A DNA stretch of 64,000 bases from RHKX01 sp046330415. Lineage in GTDB: Bacteria > Actinomycetota > Thermoleophilia > Solirubrobacterales > 70-9. A program made the translations under genes and the position numbers. The notes under the pieces were generated by a model, which saw only the letters and a list, made by a program, of their open reading frames with translations, did no database searches and was not told the DNA's origin. Positions 53,855-63,397 of the stretch are shown here, one piece after another. Location: the NCBI GenBank assembly GCA_046330415.1, contig JAXLSW010000007.1:1-64000 (forward strand), written 5' to 3'. How positions within the stretch are numbered: the first letter of the stretch is position 1; each line of letters opens with the position of its first letter.

Positions 53855-54180
53855 GCCGATCCTCCGCAGGCGACGGGCGGATGCGCATGCCCCGCCGCCT
53901 CGGCGGCGCCCTCGAGCGGGTCCTCGACGAGGAGGCGCCCGCGACGCTCCTCGCCGCCGTCCAGCGCGCCTGGCCGGACGTCTGCGGGGAGGCGATCGCG
54001 GCCCACGCGGAGCCGGTGGCGGAACGGGCCGGGACGGTGACGATCGCCTGCGAGAGCTCGACCTGGGCCCAGGAGCTGGAGATGATGGGGGAGCCGCTGC
54101 GGGAGCGAATCGCCGCCGCGGTGGGTCCCGACCGGGTGCTGGCGTTGCGGTTCACGGCCGACCTCGCCCGCCACCGCTGA
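53851..54180 (+). CDS. DUF721 (DciA-like) protein
   Basis: 109 residues, GTG start overlapping recF (GTGA). RLGGALERVLDEEAPATLLA, VQRAWPDVCGEAIAAHAEPV and ACESSTWAQELEMMGEPLRE form the DUF721 fold. Members include DciA, the ancestral loader of replicative helicase, and actinobacteria keep it between recF and gyrB. The KH-like DNA-binding surface is basic. Likely role in helicase loading at the nearby origin, by family knowledge. Confidence 0.85.
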   Translation: MSRSSAGDGRMRMPRRLGGALERVLDEEAPATLLAAVQRAWPDVCGEAIAAHAEPVAERAGTVTIACESSTWAQELEMMGEPLRERIAAAVGPDRVLALRFTADLARHR

Positions 54181-54243
54181 CTCCGGCGCGTCCTTCGCGC
54201 GCGAAAAGTGGCGATTTGCAGGTATTTTGTTACAGGTTGGCGC

Positions 54244-54272
54244 TTGGCCCGAAACCAGCGTCCTGATAGACT
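54244..54272 (+). promoter_or_regulatory. promoter of gyrBA
   Basis: TTGGCC, 17 nt, TAGACT, in a locally AT-richer stretch (GATTTGCAGGTATTTTGTTACAGG just upstream). The transcript would have a leader of about 130 nt before gyrB, which contains a GC-rich segment able to fold. Confidence 0.5.
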
Positions 54273-54408
54273 TATGTCCCCTACCGGCGTCCCCGGGTCG
54301 CAAGGGCCGAGCCTCTGTCCGCTCCGCCCCCGCTGACCGGGTTCACGCGGCCTGTGCCGCCGCCGGGGGCGGGATCATGGACACGGCACCCTGACGGGAA
54401 AGGAACGA

Positions 54409-56832
54409 GTGGCGGAGAACGCGAAGGCGAAGGACAACGGGGGCAAGAGCGACTACGGCGCGGACGACATCACCGTCCTCGAAGGCCTCGAGGCCGTCCG
54501 CAAGCGCCCGGGTATGTACATCGGCTCGACCGGTCCCCGCGGCCTGCACCACCTCGTCTACGAGGTGGTCGACAACTCCGTCGACGAGGCGCTTGCCGGC
54601 CATTGCGATGAGGTCGTCGTCACGATCCATCCCGACAACTCCGTCACCGTCGACGACAACGGTCGCGGTATCCCGGTCGGGATGCTGAAGAAGGAGAAGA
54701 AGCCCGCCGCCGAGGTCGTGCTCACCGTTCTCCACGCCGGCGGCAAGTTCGGCGACGGTGGTGGTTACAAGGTCTCCGGCGGCCTCCACGGCGTCGGCGT
54801 CTCGGTCGTCAACGCGCTCTCCGAGCGGCTCGAGCTCCGGATCGAGCGCGAGGGACACGTCTGGACCCAGGACTACGAGCGCGGCAAGCCGACCGGCGAG
54901 CTGACCAAGGGCGAGGCCTCCAAGAAAACCGGCACCCACATCACCTTCCTGCCCGACTCCGAGATCTTCGACGAGCTCGAGTACGACTACGCGACGCTCG
55001 CCGAGCGCATGCGCGAGACGGCGTTCCTGACCCGGGGGCTGCGGATCAAGCTGACCGACGAGCGCGGGGAGGGGCAGAGCGACGAGTTCTACGCCGAGGG
55101 CGGCATCGTCGATTTCGTCGCCCACCTGAACGCGACCAAGGATCCGCTGCACAAGAAGACCGTCTACTTCGAGGGTGAGTCGGAGGAGGGCCAGGTCGAG
55201 ATCGCGATGCAGTGGAACACCGGCTATCAGGAGTCACTGTTCTCGTTCGCCAACAACATCAACACCCACGAGGGTGGATCCCACCTGTCCGGCTTCCGCT
55301 CGGCGTTGACCCGGACACTGAACGCGTACGCGCGTGAGAAGGGCCTGCTCAAGGAGAAGGATCCGAACCTCTCCGGCGACGATGTGCGCGAGGGGCTGAC
55401 CGCGGTCATCTCGGTCAAGCTCAGCGACCCCCAGTTCGAGGGCCAGACGAAGACGAAGCTGGGCAACCCGCCGATCGAGGGTTTCGTCCAGGGCATCGTC
55501 AACCGCCGGCTCGCCGAGTTCCTCGAGGAGAACCCGGCCGATTCGCGGCGGATGGTCATGAAGTCGATCGACGCCGCCCGAGCCCGCGCCGCCGCGCGCA
55601 AGGCCCGCGACCTGACGCGACGCAAGTCGGCGCTCGAGAACTCGACGCTCCCGGGCAAGCTCGCCGACTGCTCCGTCCGCGATCCCAGCCTGACCGAGCT
55701 GTTCATCGTCGAGGGTGATTCCGCCGGCGGCTCCGCCAAGCAGGCCCGCGATCGCTCGACGCAGGCGGTCCTCCCGCTCTTCGGGAAGATCATCAACGTC
55801 GAGAAGAACCGGATCGACAAGGTGCTCGCCAACGACGCCGTCCAGTCCCTGATCACCGCGATCGGAACCGGCGTGCACGAGGAGTTCACGATCGAGGACG
55901 CGCGCTACCACAAGCTCGTGATCACGACCGACGCGGACGTCGACGGCGCCCACATCCGGACGCTGATCCTCACGTTCTTCTACCGGCAGATGCCGGAGCT
56001 GATCGAGAAGGGCTACGTCTACATCGCCAAGCCGCCGCTGTACCGCGCCAAGAGCGGTCGCAACGAGCTCTACATCGAGAAGGAGTCGGAGCTCGAGGCG
56101 TTCCTGCTGCGCGACAAGCTCGAGAAGTTCGAGCTCGTCGACGCGGGGGGTAAGAGCTCGAAGCTCTCCGCCGCCAAGTGGCAACGTTTCAACCGCTCCT
56201 ACAAGGAGTACGAGGGCTGGATCAGCTCGATGGAGGCCCGCTTCGGTCATGACCGGGTCCGGTTCCTGAGCGAGTCGCAGATCCTCGACGACGGCGCGGC
56301 CTCGCTCGCCGGCGTGAAGAAGCTGATGGAGGCCCCCGACCCCGAGGGCGAGGCCTACGAGACGGAGCTCGTCTCCGCGACCGATGACGCGATCACGGTC
56401 AAGGCGATCCACCGCAAGTCCGGCCTCGCACGTACGCATGAGCTGCCGGCCGAGCTGTTCACGTCGACCGAGTACCGCAAGCTGGTCGAGGTCCACGCGT
56501 CCCTGCTGGGCCAGGTCGGGACGCCGCCGATCCAGGTGACCCTCGGCGAGAAGACCAAGGAGGCCGATTCGTTCGGCGACCTGCGCCGCGCGATCCTCGA
56601 TCTCGCCAGGCAGGGAGTGACCCTGCAGCGGTTCAAGGGGTTGGGCGAGATGAACCCCGACCAGCTGCGCGTGACGACGATGGCGCCGGAGTCGCGGACC
56701 CTGATGCAGGTGACCATCGACGACGCGATGATGGCCGAGCGGACGTTCTCGGACCTGATGGGCGACAAGGTCGAACCGCGCAAGGAGTTCATCACCGACA
56801 ACGCACGCGACGTCGACGTGCTCGACGTCTAG
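54409..56832 (+). CDS. gyrB: DNA gyrase subunit B with proteobacterial-type insertion
   Basis: 807 residues, GTG start with GGAAAGGA upstream. ATPase domain: RKRPGMYIGSTGPRGLHHLV, TVDDNGRGIPVG, GGLHGVGVSVVNALS. TOPRIM: LFIVEGDSAGGSAKQARDRS and TTDADVDGAHIRTLIL, then QRFKGLGEMNPDQLRVTTM. Between YIAKPPLYRAKSGRNELYIE (about 540) and QRFKGLGEM (about 740) there are about 200 residues instead of roughly 45, an insert like that of E. coli GyrB and not of typical actinobacterial GyrB. Introduces negative supercoils with GyrA. Confidence 0.96.
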   Translation: MAENAKAKDNGGKSDYGADDITVLEGLEAVRKRPGMYIGSTGPRGLHHLVYEVVDNSVDEALAGHCDEVVVTIHPDNSVTVDDNGRGIPVGMLKKEKKPAAEVVLTVLHAGGKFGDGGGYKVSGGLHGVGVSVVNALSERLELRIEREGHVWTQDYERGKPTGELTKGEASKKTGTHITFLPDSEIFDELEYDYATLAERMRETAFLTRGLRIKLTDERGEGQSDEFYAEGGIVDFVAHLNATKDPLHKKTVYFEGESEEGQVEIAMQWNTGYQESLFSFANNINTHEGGSHLSGFRSALTRTLNAYAREKGLLKEKDPNLSGDDVREGLTAVISVKLSDPQFEGQTKTKLGNPPIEGFVQGIVNRRLAEFLEENPADSRRMVMKSIDAARARAAARKARDLTRRKSALENSTLPGKLADCSVRDPSLTELFIVEGDSAGGSAKQARDRSTQAVLPLFGKIINVEKNRIDKVLANDAVQSLITAIGTGVHEEFTIEDARYHKLVITTDADVDGAHIRTLILTFFYRQMPELIEKGYVYIAKPPLYRAKSGRNELYIEKESELEAFLLRDKLEKFELVDAGGKSSKLSAAKWQRFNRSYKEYEGWISSMEARFGHDRVRFLSESQILDDGAASLAGVKKLMEAPDPEGEAYETELVSATDDAITVKAIHRKSGLARTHELPAELFTSTEYRKLVEVHASLLGQVGTPPIQVTLGEKTKEADSFGDLRRAILDLARQGVTLQRFKGLGEMNPDQLRVTTMAPESRTLMQVTIDDAMMAERTFSDLMGDKVEPRKEFITDNARDVDVLDV

Positions 56833-56848
56833 GGAGAAGAAGCAACTG

Positions 56849-59800
56849 ATGGAAGGTTCAGACGTGCTCGGGGGCGGCAACGTGGAGCTCCGCGAGATCT
56901 CAACCGAGATGCGCTCCGCGTACCTCGACTACGCGATGAGCGTGATCGTCGGGCGGGCGCTCCCCGATGTCCGCGACGGGCTCAAGCCGGTCCACCGCCG
57001 CGTGCTCTACGCGATGCACGACCTCGGCCTGCAGCCCAACCGCCCGTACCGGAAGTCGGCGTTCATCGTCGGCGAGGTGATGGGCAAATACCACCCTCAC
57101 GGCGACCAGTCCATCTACGACACGCTCGTGCGGTTGGCGCAGGACTTCGCGATGCGGATCCCGCTCGTCGACGGCCAGGGCAACTTCGGCTCGATCGACG
57201 ACGATCCACCGGCCGCGATGCGGTACTGCGTCACCGGCGACGCGCGCGTCCGCATGGTCGGCGGCTCCGTTCGCATCGGCGACCTCGCCGCGGACATGGC
57301 CCCGGATTCCGAGGCCGACGTCGAGATGCACGTTCTCGACCGGCTCGGCCGCCCGGTCACCGCGTCGAAGCTGTTCCACTCCGGCGAGCACCCGACCCTG
57401 CGCCTCCGCACGCGCGAGGGCTTCGAGCTCACCGGCACCGAGAATCACCCGCTGCTCTGTCTGGTCGACGTTGCCGGCGTCCCGATGCCGTTGTGGAAGA
57501 CGCTCGAGGAGATCAACCCTGGCGACCGGGTGATGATCAATCGCACCGAGCGTCCCGAGGACAGCGATGCGCTGACGAACGAGGAGTTCGACACGGCGCT
57601 GCTGTTGGGAGCGTTCGTGTCCGAAGGGTTCGTCTCCGAGAAGCGTGCTGGGTTCAACAACCTCGATCGCGAGTTCTTCGACGACGTCGTCACCGCCTAC
57701 GACTCCGTGGTCGGCGGAGCGAGGTACGTCTCCAACCGGGTCATCAAGTCCGGCAGCGAGATCTGGGAGCTCGACATCCACAACCTCGATGCGCTTCGGG
57801 CGAGCCCGCTGGCTGAACTGGCCGGATCGAGAAGCGCCGAGAAGCGCATTCCCGAGGCCGTCTGGAGTGGACGGGTCGAGACGAAGCGCGTCTTCCTGCG
57901 CGCTCTGTTCGAGGGCGACGGGTCGGTCTCGTTGCTCCCCCGAAACTCGATCCAGGTCTCCTACTCGACGCGGAGCCGTGAGCTCGCTCGGGACGTCCAG
58001 CAACTGCTGTTGGAGTTCGGCGTCGTCGGCCGGATCTCGACGGCGAAGACCGGCGAGTACAAGGTCGTGATCTCAAACCGCCGGGACGCGGCGCGGTTCG
58101 CCGTGACCCTTGGCTTCCACGGCGCCAAGCAGGAGAAGCTCGATCGGCTGATCGGCGAGCTCCCCGAGCGAGGCCGAGGCCTGAGCCGCGACTCCATCCC
58201 CTTCGTCGCCGACTACATCAGCTCGTCGTGCGATTCGCGGTGGAGCGATCGCGATTGGCTGAACCGGCACAACATCGACCGGATCGACCGCTGGGACGGG
58301 GACGGAGGCACAGCCATCGCCACCCGGATCCAGTCGGACGAGGTCCGCGGTGTCGTCGAGCCTCTCGTCACCGGCGACTACTTCTACGCCGAGGTGAAGT
58401 CGGTTGAGCCGGCCGGCGTCCAGCCCGTCTACTCGATCAAGGTCGACACCGAGGATCACTCGTTCCTGACCAACGGGTTCGTCTCCCACAACACCGAGGC
58501 CCGCCTCGCCCGCCTCGCCACGGAGATGCTCCGCGACATCGAGGCGGAGACCGTCGACTTCGGTCCCAACTACGACGAGTCCTCAGCCGAGCCGCTCGTT
58601 CTTCCGGCGCGCTACCCGAACCTGCTCGTCAACGGCTCCTCCGGCATTGCCGTCGGGATGGCGACGAACATCCCGCCGCACAACCTCGGCGAGGTGATCA
58701 ACGCCACGCAGGCCTACATCGAGGACCCGGAGATCGACGTCGAGGGCCTGATGCAGCACGTCAAGGGTCCGGACTTCCCCGGCGGCGGCACGATCATGGG
58801 TTCCGACGGGATCCGCCAGGCGTACCGCTCCGGCCGTGGCTCGGTTCGCGTCCGCGCGAAGGCCCACATCGAGCCGCTGCGCGGTGGCAAGGAGGCGATC
58901 ATCGTCTCCGAGCTCCCGTTCATGGTCAAGAAGGGCGGCGACGGCGGGCTGATCACGAAGATCGCCGACCTCGTCCGCGACAAGAAGATCACCGAGATCT
59001 CCGATCTGCGGGACGAGTCCGATCGCTCCGGCATGCGCCTGGTGATCGAGCTCAAGCGCGACGCGATCCCGAAGGTCGCGCTGAACAAGCTCTACAAGCA
59101 CACCGGGATGCAGTCGACGTTCGGCGTGAACATGGTCGCGCTCGTCGACGGCGTGCCGCGGACGCTCTCCCTCAAGGAGGTCATCCACCACTACGTCGGC
59201 CATCAGCGTGAGGTCGTCATCCGTCGCACGCAGTACGAGCTGCGGCAGGCGGAGGCCCGGGCCCACGTCCTCGAGGGACTGCTGGTCGCGCTCGACAACC
59301 TCGATGCGGTCATCGCCCTCATCCGCGGTTCGGCCTCGCCGGACGAGGCCCGCACGGGGCTGATGGAGAAGTTCGAGCTGACCGAGATCCAGGCGCAGGC
59401 CATCCTCGACATGCGCCTGCAGCGCCTGACGGCGATGGAGGCCGACAAGGTCCGCGCCGAGCACAAGGAGCTGATGGACAAGATCGCCGAGCTGCGCGCG
59501 ATCCTCGGCGACGAGAAGCGCATCGACGGCGTGATCAGCGAGGAGCTCGCCGAGATCAACGAGCGCTACGGCGACGACCGCCGGACAGAGATCACCTTCG
59601 CCGAGGGCGAGGTGGACATCGAGGACATGATCGCCGACCAGCAGATGGTGATCTCGCTCACCCACGGCGGCTACGTCAAGCGCCTGCCGCTGGCGACCTA
59701 CCGCCAGCAGAACCGCGGCGGCAAGGGCGTCTCGGGCATGAACCTGAAGGAGGGCGACTACATCGAGCACCTCCACATCTGCTCGACGCACGACTACCTG

Positions 59801-60709
59801 CTGTTCTTCACCAACCGCGGCAAGGTCTACCGGCTCAAGGTCTACGAACTACCGGAGGGGGCCCGGACCGCGCGCGGCAAGGCGCTCGTCAACGTGCTGC
59901 CGCTCCGCGACGGCGAGCGGGTGATGGCCGTGATCCCGACGCGCGATTTCACCGAGGGCAAGTACCTCGCGTTCGCGACCGCGAAGGGGCTGATCAAGAA
60001 GACCGAGTTCCCGAAGTACAACACCCCGATCCGCGCCGACGGGATCATCGCGATCAAGCTCAAGGACGACGACGAGCTGGTCCAGGTCCGCCTGACCACC
60101 GGCGAGGACGACATCCTCATGGTCTCCCGCGAGGGCAAAGCGTCCCGCTTCAGCGAGGAGAAGATCCGCGCGATGGGCCGCGACACCTCCGGCGTGCAGG
60201 GCATGAACGTCTCCGACAAGGTCGACGGTCAGCCCAACCGCGTGCTCGCGATGGACATCGCTCGGCCCGACACCGAGGTGTTCGTCGTCACCGAGAACGG
60301 CTACGGCAAGCGCACGCCGATCGAGGACTACCCGGCGAAGGGCCGCGGCACGAAGGGGATGCTGACCGCGAAGCTGACCGCCAAGAAGGGCGGGCTCGCC
60401 GGCGCGATGATCGTCAAGGAGCACCAGGACCTGCTGTTCATCTCCGTCAACGGGATGGTGCAGCGGACCTCGGTCAAGGGCATCAACTCGATGGGCCGCG
60501 CGACACAGGGCGTCAAGGTGATGAACATCGCCGATGACGACAGCGTCAGCGCCGTCGCGATCGTCGTCGAGAAGGAGGAGGGCGACGCTCTTCCCGACGG
60601 CGAGGCGATGACCGCGGAGGAGCTGCCGCTCGAGGGTGCGGCCGGTGATGCCGAGACGAACGGTGCCGACGCGTCGGCGGACGGCGACAGCGACGGCGCC
60701 GGCGAGTAG
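56849..60709 (+). CDS. gyrA: DNA gyrase subunit A precursor containing an intein
   Basis: 1286 codons; the mature protein is 864 residues after removal of a 422-residue intein. N-extein: SAYLDYAMSVIVGRALPDVR, DGLKPVHRRVLYAMHDLGL and AAMRY, whose Tyr126 is the DNA-cleaving residue. C-extein begins TEARLARLATEMLRDIEAET and includes the C-terminal beta-pinwheel with gyrase box QNRGGKGVSGMNL. The end is acidic and disordered. 16 nt after gyrB, one operon. Gyrase activity depends on splicing, since the intein splits the active-site Tyr from the next Thr. Confidence 0.97.
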   Translation: MEGSDVLGGGNVELREISTEMRSAYLDYAMSVIVGRALPDVRDGLKPVHRRVLYAMHDLGLQPNRPYRKSAFIVGEVMGKYHPHGDQSIYDTLVRLAQDFAMRIPLVDGQGNFGSIDDDPPAAMRYCVTGDARVRMVGGSVRIGDLAADMAPDSEADVEMHVLDRLGRPVTASKLFHSGEHPTLRLRTREGFELTGTENHPLLCLVDVAGVPMPLWKTLEEINPGDRVMINRTERPEDSDALTNEEFDTALLLGAFVSEGFVSEKRAGFNNLDREFFDDVVTAYDSVVGGARYVSNRVIKSGSEIWELDIHNLDALRASPLAELAGSRSAEKRIPEAVWSGRVETKRVFLRALFEGDGSVSLLPRNSIQVSYSTRSRELARDVQQLLLEFGVVGRISTAKTGEYKVVISNRRDAARFAVTLGFHGAKQEKLDRLIGELPERGRGLSRDSIPFVADYISSSCDSRWSDRDWLNRHNIDRIDRWDGDGGTAIATRIQSDEVRGVVEPLVTGDYFYAEVKSVEPAGVQPVYSIKVDTEDHSFLTNGFVSHNTEARLARLATEMLRDIEAETVDFGPNYDESSAEPLVLPARYPNLLVNGSSGIAVGMATNIPPHNLGEVINATQAYIEDPEIDVEGLMQHVKGPDFPGGGTIMGSDGIRQAYRSGRGSVRVRAKAHIEPLRGGKEAIIVSELPFMVKKGGDGGLITKIADLVRDKKITEISDLRDESDRSGMRLVIELKRDAIPKVALNKLYKHTGMQSTFGVNMVALVDGVPRTLSLKEVIHHYVGHQREVVIRRTQYELRQAEARAHVLEGLLVALDNLDAVIALIRGSASPDEARTGLMEKFELTEIQAQAILDMRLQRLTAMEADKVRAEHKELMDKIAELRAILGDEKRIDGVISEELAEINERYGDDRRTEITFAEGEVDIEDMIADQQMVISLTHGGYVKRLPLATYRQQNRGGKGVSGMNLKEGDYIEHLHICSTHDYLLFFTNRGKVYRLKVYELPEGARTARGKALVNVLPLRDGERVMAVIPTRDFTEGKYLAFATAKGLIKKTEFPKYNTPIRADGIIAIKLKDDDELVQVRLTTGEDDILMVSREGKASRFSEEKIRAMGRDTSGVQGMNVSDKVDGQPNRVLAMDIARPDTEVFVVTENGYGKRTPIEDYPAKGRGTKGMLTAKLTAKKGGLAGAMIVKEHQDLLFISVNGMVQRTSVKGINSMGRATQGVKVMNIADDDSVSAVAIVVEKEEGDALPDGEAMTAEELPLEGAAGDAETNGADASADGDSDGAGE
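57227..58492 (+). other. GyrA intein with LAGLIDADG homing endonuclease
   Basis: 422 residues, from Cys (CVTGDARVRMVGGSVRIGDL, block A) to HN (HSFLTNGFVSHN, blocks F/G), followed by the +1 nucleophile Thr. Block B is FELTGTENHPLLCLVDVAGV, with the conserved TxxH. The endonuclease has both dodecapeptides, LLLGAFVSEGFV (about residue 124) and FLRALFEGDGSV (about 222), each with its acidic residue (E and D), so it may be active. The insertion site between Tyr and Thr is that of the mycobacterial GyrA inteins, whose GVP(V)Q-P-V-Y-S end is also similar here (AGVQPVYSIKVDT). Confidence 0.95.
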
Positions 60710-60798
60710 CGCCGATTTCGCGGACGGACGGGCGGCCCGCGTGGGCGGGTTCGCGGCGGCCGACAGGAAGCACCTTCCCGGAAATCGCTGACTGCGGT

Positions 60799-60815
60799 TA
60801 GGGTGCCGCAATCAC
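60799..60815 (+). promoter_or_regulatory. -10-like box and conserved leader CCGCAATCACG of the first propeller gene
   Basis: TAGGGT is followed by G and CCGCAATCACG. Nearly the same arrangement, TACGGT then CCCGCAATCACG, lies upstream of the related gene at 63398, which suggests a shared promoter and 5' leader. Confidence 0.4.
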
Positions 60816-60853
60816 GTCGCGCTCTCCGCGCGGCGGTGCGCGAAGGGTGGACG

Positions 60854-63259
60854 GTGAGGAGGCTCCTTGGGCTCGTGGCAACGGTGGCGTCGGCGCTTGC
60901 GTTGACTGCGGATGCGACGGCGGCCACGCCGACGGTGACCGAGTTCGGATCGGGCATCGAGGACGGCGACGGGCCGTTCGGGATCACCCCGGGTCCCGAC
61001 GGGAACGTCTGGTTCACGAACAGGTTCAGCAACGAGATCGTCGAGCTGACCCCAACAGGCACGGTCACCGAGTACGCGCTCAGCTCGCCGAGCGCGCTCC
61101 CTCACGAGATCGTCGGAGGTCGCGACGGGAACCTCTGGTTCACCGAGTTCGGCACCAACAAGATCGGCAAGATGACCACGTCAGGCACGCTGCTCAGCGA
61201 GTACACGATCCCAACGGCGAACTCGGATCCGCTGGGGATCACCGCGGGCCCGCTCGGCGCCCTCTGGTTCACCGAGACGAACGCCGACAAGGTGGCGAAC
61301 GTCACCACCAGCGGAACGTTCGCCGAGTACGCCCTGCCCGCGGGCGCCGAGCCCGCCGATGTCACCCTCGGCCCCGACGGCAACCTGTTCATCACCGAGC
61401 CGGGCATCGACCGCGTCGCCCGGATCGAGCCAGACGGCGCGCCGATCATGCAGTTCGGCACCGGGATCCCCGCCGGCGCCGACCCCACCTCGATCACCAC
61501 CAGTCCCCAGGGGGTCGCGAGCGACCTCTGGTTCACCGAGCCGGGCATCGACAAGATCGGCCGGATCACAACTTCCGGGATCGTCACCCAGTTCGACCTC
61601 CCAGCGGGCGCGGACCCGGTCGGGATCGTGGGGGGCCAGGACGGGAACCTCTGGTTCACCGAGCCGGGCATCGACAAGATCGGCCGGATCGACCCGTCGG
61701 CCGGGCCGCCGGCTCTGATCCAGGCTTCGCTGACCCATTTCGACGCCGGGCTGACCGCCGGCGCCTACCCGACGGCGATCACCGCCGGGCCCGACGGCGA
61801 CCTCTGGTTCACGGAGCCCGACATCGACGAGGTGGGGCGGATCAACACCGACCTCGAAACCCCCCGGTACTTGAACGCCGACCCGATCAACATCAACGGC
61901 GCCGTCGCCAACCAGGGCGCGAGCACCTATCCCTCGACGATCGAGGTCGCCGCGCCATCGCCCGAGTACGGGCCGATCACCGATGTCTTCCTCCGGCTGA
62001 CCGGCCTCAGCCACACTTATCCCGACGACATCGAGATCCTCCTCGTCTCCCCGACGGGCGCCAGGCTGCGGGTGATGTCCGACGCCGGCGGCGGTGGCCT
62101 TGCCCCCGCGGACGAGGTCGGGGCCGCGGTCAACGGCGTCACCCTCAACGTCTCCGATTCAGGGGTTGCGAACATCCCCGACGAGGGTCCGCTGATCTCG
62201 GGCCGCTACAACGCCGGCCAGGGAACCGGTAGCACCAGCTTCCCGGTGCCGGCGCCCGCCACCCCGTACCAGAGCACGTTCGCCTCAGCCTTCGACGGGA
62301 CGAGCGCCGACGGGACGTGGAGCCTCTACGTCAACGACGACACCGTCCTCGACACCGGCTTCATCCACGGCGGGTGGGGCCTCGACATCGAGACTGTGGG
62401 CGTCGCCAACGACGACACGATCCCCGCCCGGCTCGAGGACGCGGGACCGAGCCTTCGCAACGTCCTCGGCAACGACACCGGCACTCCGCTGACGATCGCC
62501 GGCGTCACCGACCCCGCCCACGGCACGGCGACCATCGTCGGCGATCCGACAGAGATCCTCTACGCGAGCGATCCCGACTACTGCAACAGCCCCGGCGGCA
62601 GCTCCGACACCTTCACCTACACGATCCCCAGCGGTGACACCGCGACCGTCTCGGCACCGACGATCACCTGCGTCGACGATCCCTCGGTCGCGGTTGACGA
62701 CTCGCGGACGGTTGCCGAGGACTCCGGAGCAACCAACCTCGACGTCACGGCCAACGACACCGACGCGGTCGGGGAGCAGACGCAGATCACCGCCGCCACC
62801 GACCCGGCCCACGGCACCTCGACGGTCATCCAGGGAAGCCCCGACACCATCGCCTACGCGCCCGACGCCGACTACTGCAACGACGCGGCGCCGCCCGACA
62901 CGTTCGACTACACCGTCGATGGCGGCGACACGGCCACGGTATCCGTGGCTGTCACCTGCGCCGCTGAGCCGTCCCAGCCGACCCCGCAGACGACGATCAC
63001 GAAGGCGCCGAAGAAGCTGAAGGCGAAGAGCAGGAGGAAGCCGGCGAAGGCGAAGTTCGAGTTCAGCTCATCGCTGCCCGGCGCGACCTTCGAGTGCTCC
63101 CTCGACGGCGCCGCGCCGAAGCCCTGCAGCTCACCGGCCTCATTGAAGGTGAGGAAGGGGACGCACACCTTCGCCGTGGCCGCGATTGCCGGTGGCGAGA
63201 AAGACCCCTCGCCGGCCACCGCGACCTTCAAGGTCACGGTGAAAAAGAAGAAGAGCTAG
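60854..63259 (+). CDS. secreted streptogramin-lyase-like beta-propeller with P-domain and Ig/cadherin-like repeats
   Basis: 801 residues from GTG (VRRLLGLVATVASALALTAD, signal ending ATAA). An upstream in-frame GTG at 60803 overlaps the promoter-like box and is less likely. Residues ~25-330: Vgb-lyase/NHL-type repeats with the phrase GPDGNLWFTEPGIDKIGRI. ~340-520: proprotein-convertase P-domain (YPSTIEVAAPSPEYGPITDV, GTWSLYVNDDTVLDTGFIHG). ~525-700: two repeats with a VxANDT(D/G) and DPAHGT motif and YxxDxDYCN, like VCBS/cadherin-like domains. The C-terminus is basic (PKKLKAKSRRKPAKAKFEF, FECSLDGAAPKPCSSPASL). Extracellular; no known substrate. Confidence 0.85.
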   Translation: MRRLLGLVATVASALALTADATAATPTVTEFGSGIEDGDGPFGITPGPDGNVWFTNRFSNEIVELTPTGTVTEYALSSPSALPHEIVGGRDGNLWFTEFGTNKIGKMTTSGTLLSEYTIPTANSDPLGITAGPLGALWFTETNADKVANVTTSGTFAEYALPAGAEPADVTLGPDGNLFITEPGIDRVARIEPDGAPIMQFGTGIPAGADPTSITTSPQGVASDLWFTEPGIDKIGRITTSGIVTQFDLPAGADPVGIVGGQDGNLWFTEPGIDKIGRIDPSAGPPALIQASLTHFDAGLTAGAYPTAITAGPDGDLWFTEPDIDEVGRINTDLETPRYLNADPININGAVANQGASTYPSTIEVAAPSPEYGPITDVFLRLTGLSHTYPDDIEILLVSPTGARLRVMSDAGGGGLAPADEVGAAVNGVTLNVSDSGVANIPDEGPLISGRYNAGQGTGSTSFPVPAPATPYQSTFASAFDGTSADGTWSLYVNDDTVLDTGFIHGGWGLDIETVGVANDDTIPARLEDAGPSLRNVLGNDTGTPLTIAGVTDPAHGTATIVGDPTEILYASDPDYCNSPGGSSDTFTYTIPSGDTATVSAPTITCVDDPSVAVDDSRTVAEDSGATNLDVTANDTDAVGEQTQITAATDPAHGTSTVIQGSPDTIAYAPDADYCNDAAPPDTFDYTVDGGDTATVSVAVTCAAEPSQPTPQTTITKAPKKLKAKSRRKPAKAKFEFSSSLPGATFECSLDGAAPKPCSSPASLKVRKGTHTFAVAAIAGGEKDPSPATATFKVTVKKKKS

Positions 63260-63341
63260 CGCCGCCGCTCCGCCACGCCCATGGCGTCGGTAAAGGTCCG
63301 TCCACCTGCGCCCGACATGGGTAGCTGGGGCTACGGTTCCC

Positions 63342-63356
63342 GCAATCACGCCGCGC
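63342..63356 (+). promoter_or_regulatory. leader motif shared with the 60.8 kb gene
   Basis: Located in the 138-bp spacer upstream of the last gene: CTACGGT followed by TCCCGCAATCACGCCGCGC, matching GTTAGGGT-GCCGCAATCACGTCGCGC upstream of the paralogue. Coordinates approximate to a few bases. Confidence 0.35.
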
Positions 63357-63397
63357 CTTCCGGGGGCGCGTCGGCGACACGGAGGGGTCATGGAGCG

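Noticed and set aside
58583..59791. 402-codon minus-strand open frame opposite gyrA
   Set aside because: Antisense to conserved GyrA extein sequence, without its own start context.
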